Assembly (NCBI GenBank): GCA_024291935.2
Contig: CM044316.1
Location: forward strand, 78,942,501 to 79,006,500
DNA: 64,000 nucleotides
Reading direction: 5' to 3'
Source: Okapia johnstoni
Lineage: Eukaryota > Chordata > Mammalia > Artiodactyla > Giraffidae
Notes under the pieces: generated by a model
What the model saw: the letters and a program-made list of their open reading frames with translations, nothing else
Told to the model about the DNA's origin: nothing
Databases searched by the model: none
Translations under genes and position numbers: made by a program
Part shown: positions 11,853 to 22,270 of the stretch, in pieces
Numbering within the stretch: the stretch's first letter is position 1
How the letters are laid out: the number at the start of each line of letters is the position of its first letter

Positions 11853-12066
11853 AGACTTCCTAGGTGGTGCAGTGGTGAATCCACCTGCCAGTGCAGGAGA
11901 TGTAAGAGACTTGGGCTCGATCCCTGAGTCAGGAAGATCCTCTGGAGAAGGGAATGGCTACTGACTCCAGTACTCTTACCTGGAGAATTCCATGGACAGA
12001 GGAGCCTGGCAGGCTACAGTCCATGGGCTCGCAAGAGTCTGACACAACTGAGTCTGACACACACAG
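11853..12066 (+). mobile_element. Bov-tA SINE with 10-bp target duplication
   Basis: Bounded by acctcctgta at 11843-11852 and 12067-12076. The A-box region is altered (aggtggtgcagtgg) and the B box is ggctcgatccc. The 3' tail ends in a short cacaca run. Confidence 0.92.
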
Positions 12067-12076
12067 ACCTCCTGTA

Positions 12077-13060
12077 GTGAACTTATCCAAAAAGCTCAAC
12101 TGTCCAGAATACAGTTTTTAGAGAAAAAGTAAGTAAATAAAAGTTCTCTGGGGAAATAAAATTAGTACCACAAAATCCAGGGCTTAAATTTGATGTATTT
12201 TAGACATAAAAGGATCTCATGCTTTATTCAAGGGTTTACACTTACTTTAAGTGCAATGTAACATTCTTGGCTACCTGGTTTCTAAAAGTCACCAGAGACC
12301 AGAAATAGCAAATATGAAGTAAAAAGAGTTAGTCTTGTAGGCAGTGTTGGCAGTACATCGAAAATAAAAAATTACATGTGTAAAGACACAGGAATGCCAT
12401 GAGAAGCAGACATAATAATAGAATTAACAGAAAAATGAGTGTATTGTTAAGGAATAAAAACGTTCTTCACATCTCAAAATTCCCAGAGGCTACTATGAAT
12501 TTAAAAACATTATGATATCCAGTGTTCATAATGGTATGTTCAGTGTAGTATATTTTGAAAACAAGGGATAAAAATAAGTTTATACTGCATGATTTCTATG
12601 TTCCAGTGTTCACAGATTTAATTTATAGGGTATATACTATATTTTAGATTGCATAAAATAAAACAGCTTTTATTTTTGCTGTTTAAAATTTGGGTGCTCA
12701 ACACCAATTTGGGGTCAAGGGGAAGAGACGTACTACTGCAAGAAATTGTACCAGAATCATTTTTTTACAAAATATAATTTCACACAGTTATTCTAACTCT
12801 CCAATTTAAAAAAAAAGTGCTGGTAATAAGAATTCATTTTCAAAGTGCGTATTTTCTCTAAATGATGACTTTTCATTAATATATTACTAAATGTGCAGCA
12901 TTAAAATAAGATTACAAAGTTTACCATTTAAGAAAACTCTGGAGAGATATGAAGTTAGAAATACTTAGAGACATTCACTGGGAAATGACCACAGGCATTC
13001 ACAGAGAATTTTTGGTCTCAGGTAGATGCCCTTTGGGAAATGGTACAGGCTATCAAGTTT
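12077..13060. other. Spacer, nothing recognised
   Basis: AT-rich DNA with no recognised element or gene. Confidence 0.45.
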
Positions 13061-13064
13061 CCAC

Positions 13065-13150
13065 AAAACTGAGACTATAAGCTCTGTGAGGCCAAGAACC
13101 CTGTCTCTGTTCATCACTGTATCACAAATTCCTGTTACACAGTGTGAAAC
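13065..13150 (+). mobile_element. L2 LINE 3' tail
   Basis: actataagctctgtgaggcc followed by ctgtctctgttcatcactgt matches the L2 3' untranslated end. The terminal repeats of L2 are not clear. Confidence 0.45.
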
Positions 13151-13318
13151 TGTGTGAGGCAAAATTAGCACCTGGACCATGGGCTTTCTACACACTATTC
13201 TCATTTTCTAGGAAGTGAATTAAGGAGATAGGACACTGGAAGCAAGTAAACATGTTCCTTTCTAGACTTAAAGTAACTTATTGTAACAAATGCTATGGAT
13301 CTATAATTTCCTCGGTTC

Positions 13319-13594
13319 TGTCTCGCCACAGCAAAACTTCGAAGCAACAGACAAATCGGTGTTACAGCTCAGTATTATTAGGAAAAACAAAGGAGGAGTG
13401 AGGACAGGCTGACCCAAAAGACAAAGAGCAGAGAGGCCTCAATCCTTCTAGGCTTCCTCCTTTTATACATTTGTCTCCTCCCCCCAGAGCCCACCCTATG
13501 TAAATTGGGCTAGCCGGGAGGGCTGTTTGTTTTACCTGAGGTCTCACTCCAGGCCTCAGACCTTCCTTTGTTCTATTTTTGCGGGCTGTTCCCA
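13319..13594 (-). mobile_element. Probable solo LTR of a class II endogenous retrovirus
   Basis: On the minus strand the segment starts TGGGAACAGCC and ends GGCGAGACA, giving the TG...CA termini expected of an LTR. It has a TATA-like box TGTATAAAAGG (complement of about 13459-13470) at a promoter-like position. It is more GC-rich than its surroundings and resembles bovid ERVK-type LTRs I recall, though the subfamily is unverified. No gag, pol or env follows. The right end abuts BovB directly. No matching 6-bp target duplication was seen, so termini could be off by several bases. Confidence 0.6.
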
Positions 13595-14581
13595 CCTACA
13601 AGACCTTCTAGAACTAACACCCAAAAAAGATGTCCTTTTCACTATAGGGGACTGGAATGCAAAAGTAGGAAGTCAAGAAACACCTGGCGTAACAGGCAAG
13701 TTTGGCCTTGGAGTACAGAATGAAGCAGGGCAAAGGCTAATAGAGTTTTGCCATGAGAACGCACTGGTAATAGCAAACACCCTCTTCCAACAACACAAGA
13801 GAAGACTCTACACGTGGACATCACCAGATGGTCAATATTGAAATCAGACTGATTATATTCTTTGCAGCCAAAGATGGAGAAGCTCTATACAGTCAGCAAA
13901 AACAAGACCGGGAGCAGACTGTGGCTCAGATCATGAACTCCTTATTGCCAAATTCAGACTTAAATTGAAGGAAGTAGGGAAAATCACTAGTCCATTCAGG
14001 TATGACCTAGATCAAATCCCTTATGAGTATACAGTGGAAGTGACAAATAGATTTAAAGGACTAGACCTGATAGAGTGCCTGATGAACTATGGACAGAGGT
14101 TCGTGACATTGTACAGGAGACAGGGATCAAGACAATCCCCATGGAAAAGAAATGCAAAAAAGCAAAATGGCTGTCTGAGGAGGCCTTACAGATAGCTGGG
14201 AAGAGAAGAGAAGTGAAAAGAAAAGGAGAAAAGGAAAGATATTCCCATCTGAATGCAGAGTTCCAAAGAATAGCAAGGAGAGATAAGAAAGCCTTCCTCA
14301 GCGATCAATGCAAAGAAATGGAGGAAAACAACAGATTGGGAAAGAGTAGAGATCTCTTCAAGAAAATTAGAGATACCAAGGGAACATTTCATGCAAAGAT
14401 GGGCTCGATAAAGGACAGAAATGGTATGGACCTAACAGAAGCAGAAGATATTAAGAAGAGATGGCAAGAATACACAGAAGGACTGTACAAAAAAGATCTT
14501 CATGACCCAGATAATCATGATGGTGTGATCACTCACCTAGAGCCAGACATCCTGGAATGTGAGGTCAAGTGGGCCTTATGA
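13595..14581 (+). pseudogene. BovB endonuclease C-terminus and linker (broken)
   Basis: The frame encodes the back half of an apurinic-type endonuclease, the enzyme that nicks target DNA for retrotransposition. GDWNAKVG (GDWN codons 13647-13658) and the late catalytic triplet Ser-Asp-His (13926-13934) are both visible. The N-terminal half is missing. A TGA at 13839-13841 interrupts it. About four bases are missing near 14071, within what should read as a short CAGA repeat, so the linker (DELWTEVRDIVQETGIKTIP) continues in another frame from 14075. That linker frame ends at a TGA at 14579-14581 where the family has glycine. Confidence 0.88.
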
Positions 14582-15820
14582 AGCATCACTACAAACAAAG
14601 CTAGTGGAGGTGATGGAATTCCAGTTGAGCTATTTCAAATCCTCAAAGGTGATGCTGTGAAAGTGCTGCACTCGATATGCCAGCAAATCTGGAAAACTCA
14701 GCAGTGGCCACAGGACTGGAAAAGGTCCGTTTTCATTCCAATCCCAAAGAAAGGCAATGCCAAAGAATGCTCAAACTACCGCACAATTGCACTCATCTCA
14801 CACGCTAGTAAAGTAATGCTCAAAATTCTCCAAGCCAGGCTTCAGCAATATGTGAACCGTGAACTTCCAGATGTTCAAGCTGGTTTTAGAAAAGGCAGAG
14901 GAACCAGAGATCAAATTGCCAATATCCGCTGGATCATCGAAAAAGCAAGAGAGTTCCAGAAAAACATCTATTTCTGCTTTATTGACTATGCCAAAGCCTT
15001 TGACTGTGTGGATCACAATAAACTGCAGAAAATTCTTCAAGAGATGGGAATAACAGACCACCTGACCTGCCTCTTGAGAAACCTGAATGCAGGTCAGGAA
15101 GCAACAGTTAGAACTGGACAAGGAACAACAGACTGGTTCCAAATAGGAAAAGGAGTACGTCAAGGCTGTATATTGTCACCCTGCTTATTGAACTTATATG
15201 CAGAGTACATCATGAGAAACGCTGGGTTGGAAGAAACACAAGCTGGAATCAAGATTGCCAGGAGAAATATCAATAACCTCAGATATGCGGATGACACCAC
15301 CCTTATGGCAGAAAGTGGAGAAGAACTAAAAAGCCTCCTGATGAAAGTGAAAGAAGAGAGTGAAAAAGTTGGCTTAAGGCTCAAAGTTCAGAAAACTAAG
15401 ATCATGGCATCTGGTCCTATCTCTTCAAGGGAAATAGATGGGGAAACAGTGGAAACAGTGTCAGACTTTATTTTGGGGGGCTCCAAAATCACTGCTGATG
15501 GTGATTGCAGCCATGAAATTAAAAGACACTCACTCCTTGGAAGGAAGGTTATGGCCAACCTAGAAAGCATATTTAAAAGCAGAGACATTACTTTGCCAAC
15601 AAAAGTCCGTCTAGTCAAGGCTATGGTTTTTCCAGTGGTCATGTATGGATGTGAGAGTTGGACGGTGAAGAAAGCTGAGCGCTGAAGAATTGATGCTTTT
15701 GAACTGTGGTGTTGGAGAAGACTCTTGAGAGTCCCTTGGACTGCAAGGAGATCCAATCAATCCATCCTAAAAGAGATCAATCCTGGGTGTTCATTGGAAG
15801 GAGTGATGTTGAAGCTGAAA
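14582..15820 (+). pseudogene. BovB reverse transcriptase (long frame, nonsense-terminated)
   Basis: A 342-codon open frame (14657-15685) covers the RTE reverse transcriptase. In order: WKRSVFIPIPKKG at residues 21-33, palm motif A FIDYAKAFDCVDH at 108-120, GVRQGCILSPCLLNLY at 166-181, and the catalytic YADD at residues 210-213 (15284-15295). All recognised catalytic residues are present, so the domain itself is well preserved. It is cut by a TGA at 15683-15685, where a CGA arginine codon is expected, just before the C-terminal [16 protein letters not shown] region, which still reads on downstream. The first Met is only the first one available after the upstream stop; no native start is present. 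It is expected to be inactive because endonuclease and frame continuity are lost. Confidence 0.92.
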
Positions 15821-15972
15821 CTCCAATACTTTGGCCACCTCATGCAAAGAGGTGACTCACTGGAAAAGAGCCTAATGCCAGCACAATACATTATCATTAA
15901 ATATAGATGCCTGGCATAGAATGGCTTTTCCAATGAGTCACCTCTTTGCATGAGGTGGCCAAAGTATTGGAG
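15821..15972. repeat. Inverted repeat, 48-bp arms, inside BovB
   Basis: Arms at 15821-15868 and 15925-15972 are reverse complements with one mismatch (C in the left arm at the position where the right arm implies T). The 56-bp centre contains 15885-15923, itself a reverse-complement copy of 16918-16956 with one mismatch. The left arm is ordinary BovB sequence. Normal BovB order resumes at about 15974 (aggattgggggcagg). Confidence 0.95.
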
Positions 15973-16261
15973 TAGGATTGGGGGCAGGAGGAGAAGGGGA
16001 CAACAGAGGATGAGATGGTTGGATGGCATCACCAACTCGATGGACATGGGTTTGGGTAGACTCCTGGAGTTGGTGATGGACAGAGAGGCCTGGCGCGCTG
16101 CAATTCATGGGGTCACAAATAGTCGGACACAACTGAGCGACTGAACTGAACTGAACTGAAAGCAAAGTAAGTAACTAATGCTAACTTAAATTTTATTTGC
16201 CCTGAAGTTTTCCATGATGCATTTGAAATAAGGTTTCACCAACCTTTATTGTTTGAACATG

Positions 16262-16587
16262 TTAATGGAGATCCAACCAGTCCATCCTAAAGGAGATCCG
16301 TCCTGGGTGTTCATTGGAAGGACTGATGTTAAAGCTGAAACTCCAATACTTTGGCCACCTCATGTGAAGAGTTGACTCATTGGAAAAGACCCTAATGCTG
16401 GGAAGGATTAGGGGCAGGAGGAGAAGGGGATGACAGAGGATGAGATGGTTGGATGGCATCACCGACTCGATGGACATGGGTTTGGGTAAACTCCAGGAGT
16501 TGATGATGGACAGGGAGGCCTGGCATGCTGCAATTCATGGGGTCTCAAAGAGTCGGACACGACTGAGCCACTGAACTGAACTGAACA
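16262..16587 (+). mobile_element. BovB LINE 3' end
   Basis: The copy starts at ggagatccaaccagtccatc and ends in the tandem ctgaa tail. It covers the C-terminal coding region and 3' UTR only. It shares gtcctgggtgttcattggaa with the copy just upstream and retains the uninterrupted text (ccctaatgctgggaaggatt) that is disrupted there, so it serves as a local reference. Confidence 0.93.
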
Positions 16588-17216
16588 CTACAGCGAAACT
16601 TGATTTTCTTGACTGTCTCCCAAAGATCAGTCCTTACTGATCTCTCATAAAACTCAGAACCACTTATGACCGTAAGCATCCTAGCTCAAAGCCCTGTTTT
16701 CCCTCTATCCTCTTCATGACCATGGAGACCTACAGTTCCCAGACGGTTATATGACAAAGTGCATTAACCGTCTGCTTCAAAGGGCTCCATTTGTTGTGTT
16801 GGCAGTTTTCATTCTTTCTCCTCCCTAATGAGGCTCAGTCCCACTCACTGACATCCTACAACAGTCAGACAAACCACCATCTCAAGTTCTGCCAGGGATC
16901 AAAAATAACATAAAGTGCATTCTATGCCAGGCATCTATATTTAATGGTAATGTATTAATATAGTGTCTCTGATGGTATTTTTTTCAAAATTTGTTTCTCC
17001 ATTCCCCCTTCATTTGGAAAAATGCCTCCTAACCATTGTCTATATAGCTTGTCTGAAGAAAATAAATGCTTATTCCCCCCTGTAATACCTATATTATAAT
17101 TAGCACACAGAAGTCCTTTAAAAGTTCCTGATTTTACCACCTGAAAAGAGAGTGGGCCTCATAATTTTTCAGTAGAGTTCTCTATACCATCCCCAACTGG
17201 GAACAGATGCAGCTAA
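16588..17216. other. Spacer containing the donor of an inverted copy
   Basis: No gene or named repeat was recognised. The 39 bases 16918-16956 (starting cattctatgccaggcatcta) reappear in reverse complement at 15885-15923 inside BovB. Confidence 0.6.
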
Positions 17217-17287
17217 TGTGGCGTGCTGCGATTCATGGGGTCGCAAAGAGTTGGACACGACTGAGCAACTGAACTGAACTGAACTGA
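17217..17287 (+). mobile_element. BovB LINE, last ~70 bp
   Basis: ggcgtgctgcgattcatggg through the tandem ctgaa tail. It is a very short 5'-truncated copy in the same orientation as the two before it. Confidence 0.9.
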
Positions 17288-17689
17288 ATGGGATTCTGCA
17301 AATGAACTCACAGAAATCCTGGTGCTTCCTCAAGGGAGCAGCATTCTTTTTCCAAGGCACAGGATACTTCAGAAAAGGGTTAGAGGAGACACCTTCTTCA
17401 ACACGCATTTAAACCTTCTGGTCCTTAACAATCCTTACTGAAGTAGTGCTTATACCTCTAGACTTTGTATTTCTACACTTTTTCCAAAGTCACATAGAAA
17501 GATGCCAGATCAAGATATGGGACATAACTCCTTACAACCTTCCTCTGAAGACTCTTACAATCCTGCATATCCTGGTAAGACAAAATATCTTCTATCAGAA
17601 CTTGCTGAGGACATAAAATGAGGTGATCCATAGAAAAATACCCCGAAAGACACAAAGGAATGTGCAAACTTAAGGTGCTAAGACTATGG

Positions 17690-17775
17690 CTTACTTATCT
17701 TTGTATTCCCAAAGACTAACAGAATACCTGGTATGCAGCAGGTTCAAAGGAAATACATAAACATAAAATGAAATA
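17690..17775 (+). mobile_element. Possible L2 3' tail
   Basis: tttgtattcccaaagactaa followed by acctggtatgcagcaggttc resembles the terminal L2 block. It is weak and short. Confidence 0.35.
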
Positions 17776-17810
17776 AAGTTCTAAAAATACATATATCTAT
17801 CTATATACAG

Positions 17811-17822
17811 TATGTGTGTGTA

Positions 17823-17898
<76 letters not shown>
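17811..17898 (+). repeat. Compound microsatellite TG/TA/GA
   Basis: An interrupted TG tract (17811-17830) is followed by 18 TA units (17831-17866) and 16 GA units (17867-17898), all uninterrupted in the last two. Such long pure dinucleotide tracts are usually length-polymorphic. Confidence 0.97.
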
Positions 17899-17901
<3 letters not shown>

Positions 17902-20900
17902 TAAATCTAATGACTGCATTTGAGTATCAGTAGATTTAGCTAGCCTTTACTCTAACTTTTAAAAAATTTCCATCATTATGAAAGTATTTAGTATTTGTCT
18001 TTTGTCTATCTCTCCTCCCTTTCTCTATGATCCAAATTCTTTTGTTACCCAAACTTTCCCCTATATAGACACATAATTGCCCAAGGCCACCCTGACTGGC
18101 AAATGATACCTCCACCCAGTCCTTAGCACCTCATCTCTGCTATCTCCAACATTTTCCTACCAACTTTTCCATCAGCTGTTGAGAAGAAGAGCAGAAATTC
18201 AAGTCCATAGCTATCTGTCTCCAAAGCTCCTTTCACTGATCTCTGCTACTTCCCAGGGAATTTCTCATTCTGACAACTCATTGATAGGGGGACCTTTCTG
18301 TTGTTCCTCCTCCTGTGGTGCTACCTCTTCCTCTATAGTAAATGCAGTACTACTTAGAAGTCACCCGATGTATCAGGAAGCAAGGGGTTCAAACTTTTAG
18401 AAACCTGAAATCCGGGTGTCTAATCAAAGTAATCTGAAGACTCAGATGAGGACAAAAATTATCTCCTAAATTCATCCTCTTTGTTCATTCTTGGGCTCTT
18501 AAGCCCATGAGTGTGAGTGTCAGACTTGAGGTGTCTTTGAGATACAGTCAGTCATCTTATCCCTCACTTACTTGAGTAGCCTCCAACAAGTCACTCATTA
18601 CCAGCGTCACAGCAGATCAGCCACACGCCTGAAGTCCTCAAGTACTCAGAGAGCTGTGCTATCAGCGATGGAGAACAGCTCTTCCCTATTCTTCTGGGAA
18701 GTTGGAGTCCAAAGAATTTAGAAGGGATGTATATAAAGATACAATATGTAAACGTTTTGAGAAAGTGAAATCACCCAGTGGTAACATAAAGCAGGGGTCC
18801 TCCCAATATTACTTTCTTTAAGAAAAGGAGAACTTCTCATTTCCATAAAGTTTTATCAGGTTCACTAAGGGAAGGTACTGTACAAAAAAAAAAATGCAAT
18901 TGATTAAAAAACAAAAAAAAAAAAAAATCACTTCTCCCAAACACACTCCCAGATTCCATCCCATACCTGGGCTTACAATTTAAGGAATTGTGATGGGCAC
19001 AAGCCATTAAATGTGTAGAACCTGCCAGCACAACTTGATGTGTTGGTTGGAAACTACTGAAACAAAGTATGTATCTCAGGAGAATTTTAAGAAAAGGTAA
19101 AGTTTTTCCAAATGTTGTCTTTTTTAAAAGCAGAGGAATAACTACAAGCAAAATTTGAAATTCTTTGCAAATCTAAAATTCTATGATTATTAAAAACAAA
19201 TATATAATAGCAATCTGTTATGTAGGATGTTAGCTCTGAGTATTTCTATTTTTAATAATTGTATTCTGTGAAACAAAAACAAAATATATGCTACAACAAG
19301 AGGGACGTCATGACATTTTGAGTTCTCTAAGCAGCTATTAGAATTGGCCATATATGCTAAGAATTTCAAGCGAAAGATATTTTAGAGAAATAACTGCATG
19401 GAGCTATGTGTTTGCTTTCCTACACCTCGAATATTGTCTAATGGAAATAATACAACCAAGTTGCTCAACAGTTCTTTAGTTATTTAGGTGACTGAAATTA
19501 ATTTCAAATTAATGTAACATTTTGAATGCTAGCTACTACTGGAGATTTTTAAATATCTTCTATTTTTAGTACAGCATAACTTTTTAGTAGCTGATATTGG
19601 GTCCCCAAAATGCACTGCAGTAAGGAGAAAAAAAACAATGAACACCTTAAAGAGAGTAATACAATAGACATATATTTTTTATGGAACTTGTTTATCTATC
19701 CTCCTGCAAAGAGATTTTATTTCCTACTCTCATCTAGGGCTAGAACTTTATCAGGTCTCTGCCAGAGTTGAGTTCTGCTAGTTCCAGAAGGAAATCCTAT
19801 AAGTGGTTTAGTAAATGCTAAATGGAAACCCTGGGATATATGACTACACAAAATTCAAAAGTAATAGCTTAGTAATTCAAAACAGAACCTCTGTGTCTCT
19901 CATTACAGTATGTTTAACTAAGTAGAAGATCTCCAAAGTTTTAGCAGCTGAAATCCCACCCTACTTGCTCCAGTCCTAAGCAATGTCTTCTCAACAACAT
20001 TAACAAAGCAAAGTGTGAGCTATTTGTCTATCTCATCATGGAAATGCTCAGTTTCACTTCCATGTGTTTGTTTCTTTGGGCTCTGATCAAAACAGCTTCA
20101 TTAAGTGTCCAGTCATATAATTACACATAAAAATAGCTTTTTTTTTTTTTTGCCTGTAGACATTATGTCTTCAACACTTTAAGGGCTTTAGCAAAACAGT
20201 CTTTGCTCTTTCCAGTAACAATGGTCCAATTCAGTCAATCACAACTTTGGCTCAAAAAATGGCAATTCAATTTGGCTCCAGCTACGCAAATTAGGCCAAA
20301 GAACAAAATCTTCATAACAAGCAGTGTATTTTGAAGAATGAAGTGGGAAAAAGAATAGCTTTCTCCTTCAATGAAAAAATTATGAACCTCTGAAATGGAG
20401 CTTAATACAAATGATCTGAATTAGGTTTTAGCTTTGACTTTAAGTATTTTTTCCTTTAAACCTAAGAACTAATAGTTATTTGCCTTAAATTTCAATTAGA
20501 ATTATTTGGTTTAAGCTTTCTGGGAAAATCTGCAATGGTTTCCTTAACTCAAAATTTTACTTGAATAGGTAAAGCTCTATAGCAAGGTTAATTCTATTTA
20601 ATACTCATTCTCTTCAGAGACTTAAATAAATCCCAAGTGTCTAGATTTTTTAAATCATAATTTATTCTCTCAAAATAATTATAATAATAGATCAGATATA
20701 AAGAAGCCTAATGTATAGAAAACTATAGAGAAGTTTTACATCTCAAGAATACAAGTAAGAGTCCGAGAAATCTCTAAGAAACCAAACAATATGCCAAAAC
20801 TTTCACAAACAAAACAACATAATGCATCAGGGGTGAAGGAGAGGTTTTCACCCTTTCCCTCTGGTGTTTCTGGCCAAGCAATTATGCCTGAAGGGAACCG

Positions 20901-22041
20901 TAAGAGAGAAATATGTATTAGTTTGGAAAGCTTGCCTGTTCTCTCATCACCCTAACCCACCACCTACACAACTTCTCTTGTTAAAAGAGAAAAATTTAGA
21001 CATAAATTCTAAATAAGGATTCTTGCTCTTCTCCCCAAAAAACTAAGATTTGGAGCCCTCAAAACAGACTAAAAATGATTTATGCTCCCCCCCCTCCAGA
21101 TACAGAAGGGCTAAAACATGACAAGATACATATGAGTTAACATGAGGTAGGTCCATCTCTGGAAAGTAAACCCTATTTGATCAGTTTAATATAAAGAAGT
21201 CAAAAGTACTCGAGAGATGGGATATGGAAATGGATGGATCATGGCAGTAGAGGTATGGTAACACCCCCTATTTGTTAAAATGCAACCCCCACAATGGCCT
21301 GTGCTTTAGTCAATTATATTATCAACTTCTGTCACAGTATATAGAAGTGGAAAGAATAAAATTGTTCCAACAATTCTCTCAACACAACTCCCAATACTAT
21401 AGTCATGGAATAGCTCCCCAAGAGTTTCCTTGGAGCCTAAACTAATATTTAGAGAAAATTCTATTAAGTGAAACCTTCAGTCTAAGTGGTATATAATTTG
21501 CAAATTATGAGAGAAGAGATCCACAGAAGATCCATTTCAAAGGTAGGCTCAAAAACAGCAAAGAATGTTGAGAGTATGGTTGAAAAAGAATAAAGTTTAT
21601 AAAAGTAGGTCTACTAGTTTCTCAGAACATAGTTCCTTGAACTCCTTAGGAAGGAAGCAAATACTTCTAAGGCTCTCACAAGCTTCAATGTATTAGGAGC
21701 CAAAGTATCTTCTAACCCTGAATTAGCAGGGAATAGTTATGGTATGTGTGTTCTTTTTAGGAAGTTCCAGAGAAGCATTTGCAACTGTGAAGATGTTTTC
21801 TTCAAACTGCTGATTTTTCAAGTGTAGTTCTCATAGGGTTCTGCTTCAGTTATGTGGAAAAGTCATTTATGTACATATAATCAACTTAGCATACATGCAT
21901 GAAGTACTGTATATCCTGAAGATATCAATTCATATTTGTACACATTTGAAGTTTCTATGGTAAATATACAGAAAGACAATATAGATAGGCTTTTGAGAAT
22001 AGGCGAATTTCAAGATTTATTTAGTCATTCTCAGGACCTAG
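17899..22041. other. Repeat-poor stretch, no gene seen
   Basis: About 4.1 kb without a recognisable SINE, BovB, L1 or LTR, in contrast to the rest of the window. It is AT-rich, with A or T runs near 18886, 18910 and 20141 and a C run near 21088. No exon-like frame with family resemblance was found. It could be unique or regulatory sequence; the sequence alone does not decide. Confidence 0.5.
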
Positions 22042-22270
22042 AACAACTGGGGCTTCCCAGTTGGCTGTAGTGGTAAAGAACCTGCCTGCCAATGCAGGAG
22101 ACACAGGAGATGTGGGTTCAGTTCCTGGGTTGGGGAGGTCCCCTGGAGGAGGAAATGACAAACCACTCCAATATTCATGCCTAGGAAATTCCATGGACAT
22201 AGGAGCCTAGCAGGCTACAGTCCACAGGGTCACAAAGAGTCCATCACAATTGAAGTGACTTAGCACACAC
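22042..22270 (+). mobile_element. Bov-tA SINE, sense
   Basis: The head begins ggggcttcccagttggctgt, the B box is ggttcagttcc (altered), and the body ends at a cacacatacac tail. It is the only ruminant SINE between 17.9 and 23.5 kb. No clear target duplication. Confidence 0.88.

Larger units (their letters stand above)
13595..16160 (+). mobile_element. BovB (RTE) LINE, longest copy, 5'-truncated and rearranged
   Basis: This is the most complete BovB in the window, about 2.5 kb. It begins within the endonuclease domain (protein text LQDLLELTPKKD) and ends with the typical tandem ctgaa tail at 16139-16160. Its order is endonuclease C-terminus, linker, reverse transcriptase, C-terminal region and short 3' UTR. 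It is broken by nonsense codons at 13839-13841, 14579-14581 and 15683-15685, by a frameshift near 14071, and by an inverted insertion at about 15878-15973. No target duplication is evident, and its left edge touches an LTR. Confidence 0.95.

Noticed and set aside
13362..13595. 77-codon minus-strand frame in the LTR
   Set aside because: It lies wholly inside a probable solo LTR; LTRs of this type do not encode a protein here.
14798..15163. 121-codon minus-strand frame
   Set aside because: Shadow of the BovB reverse transcriptase on the opposite strand.
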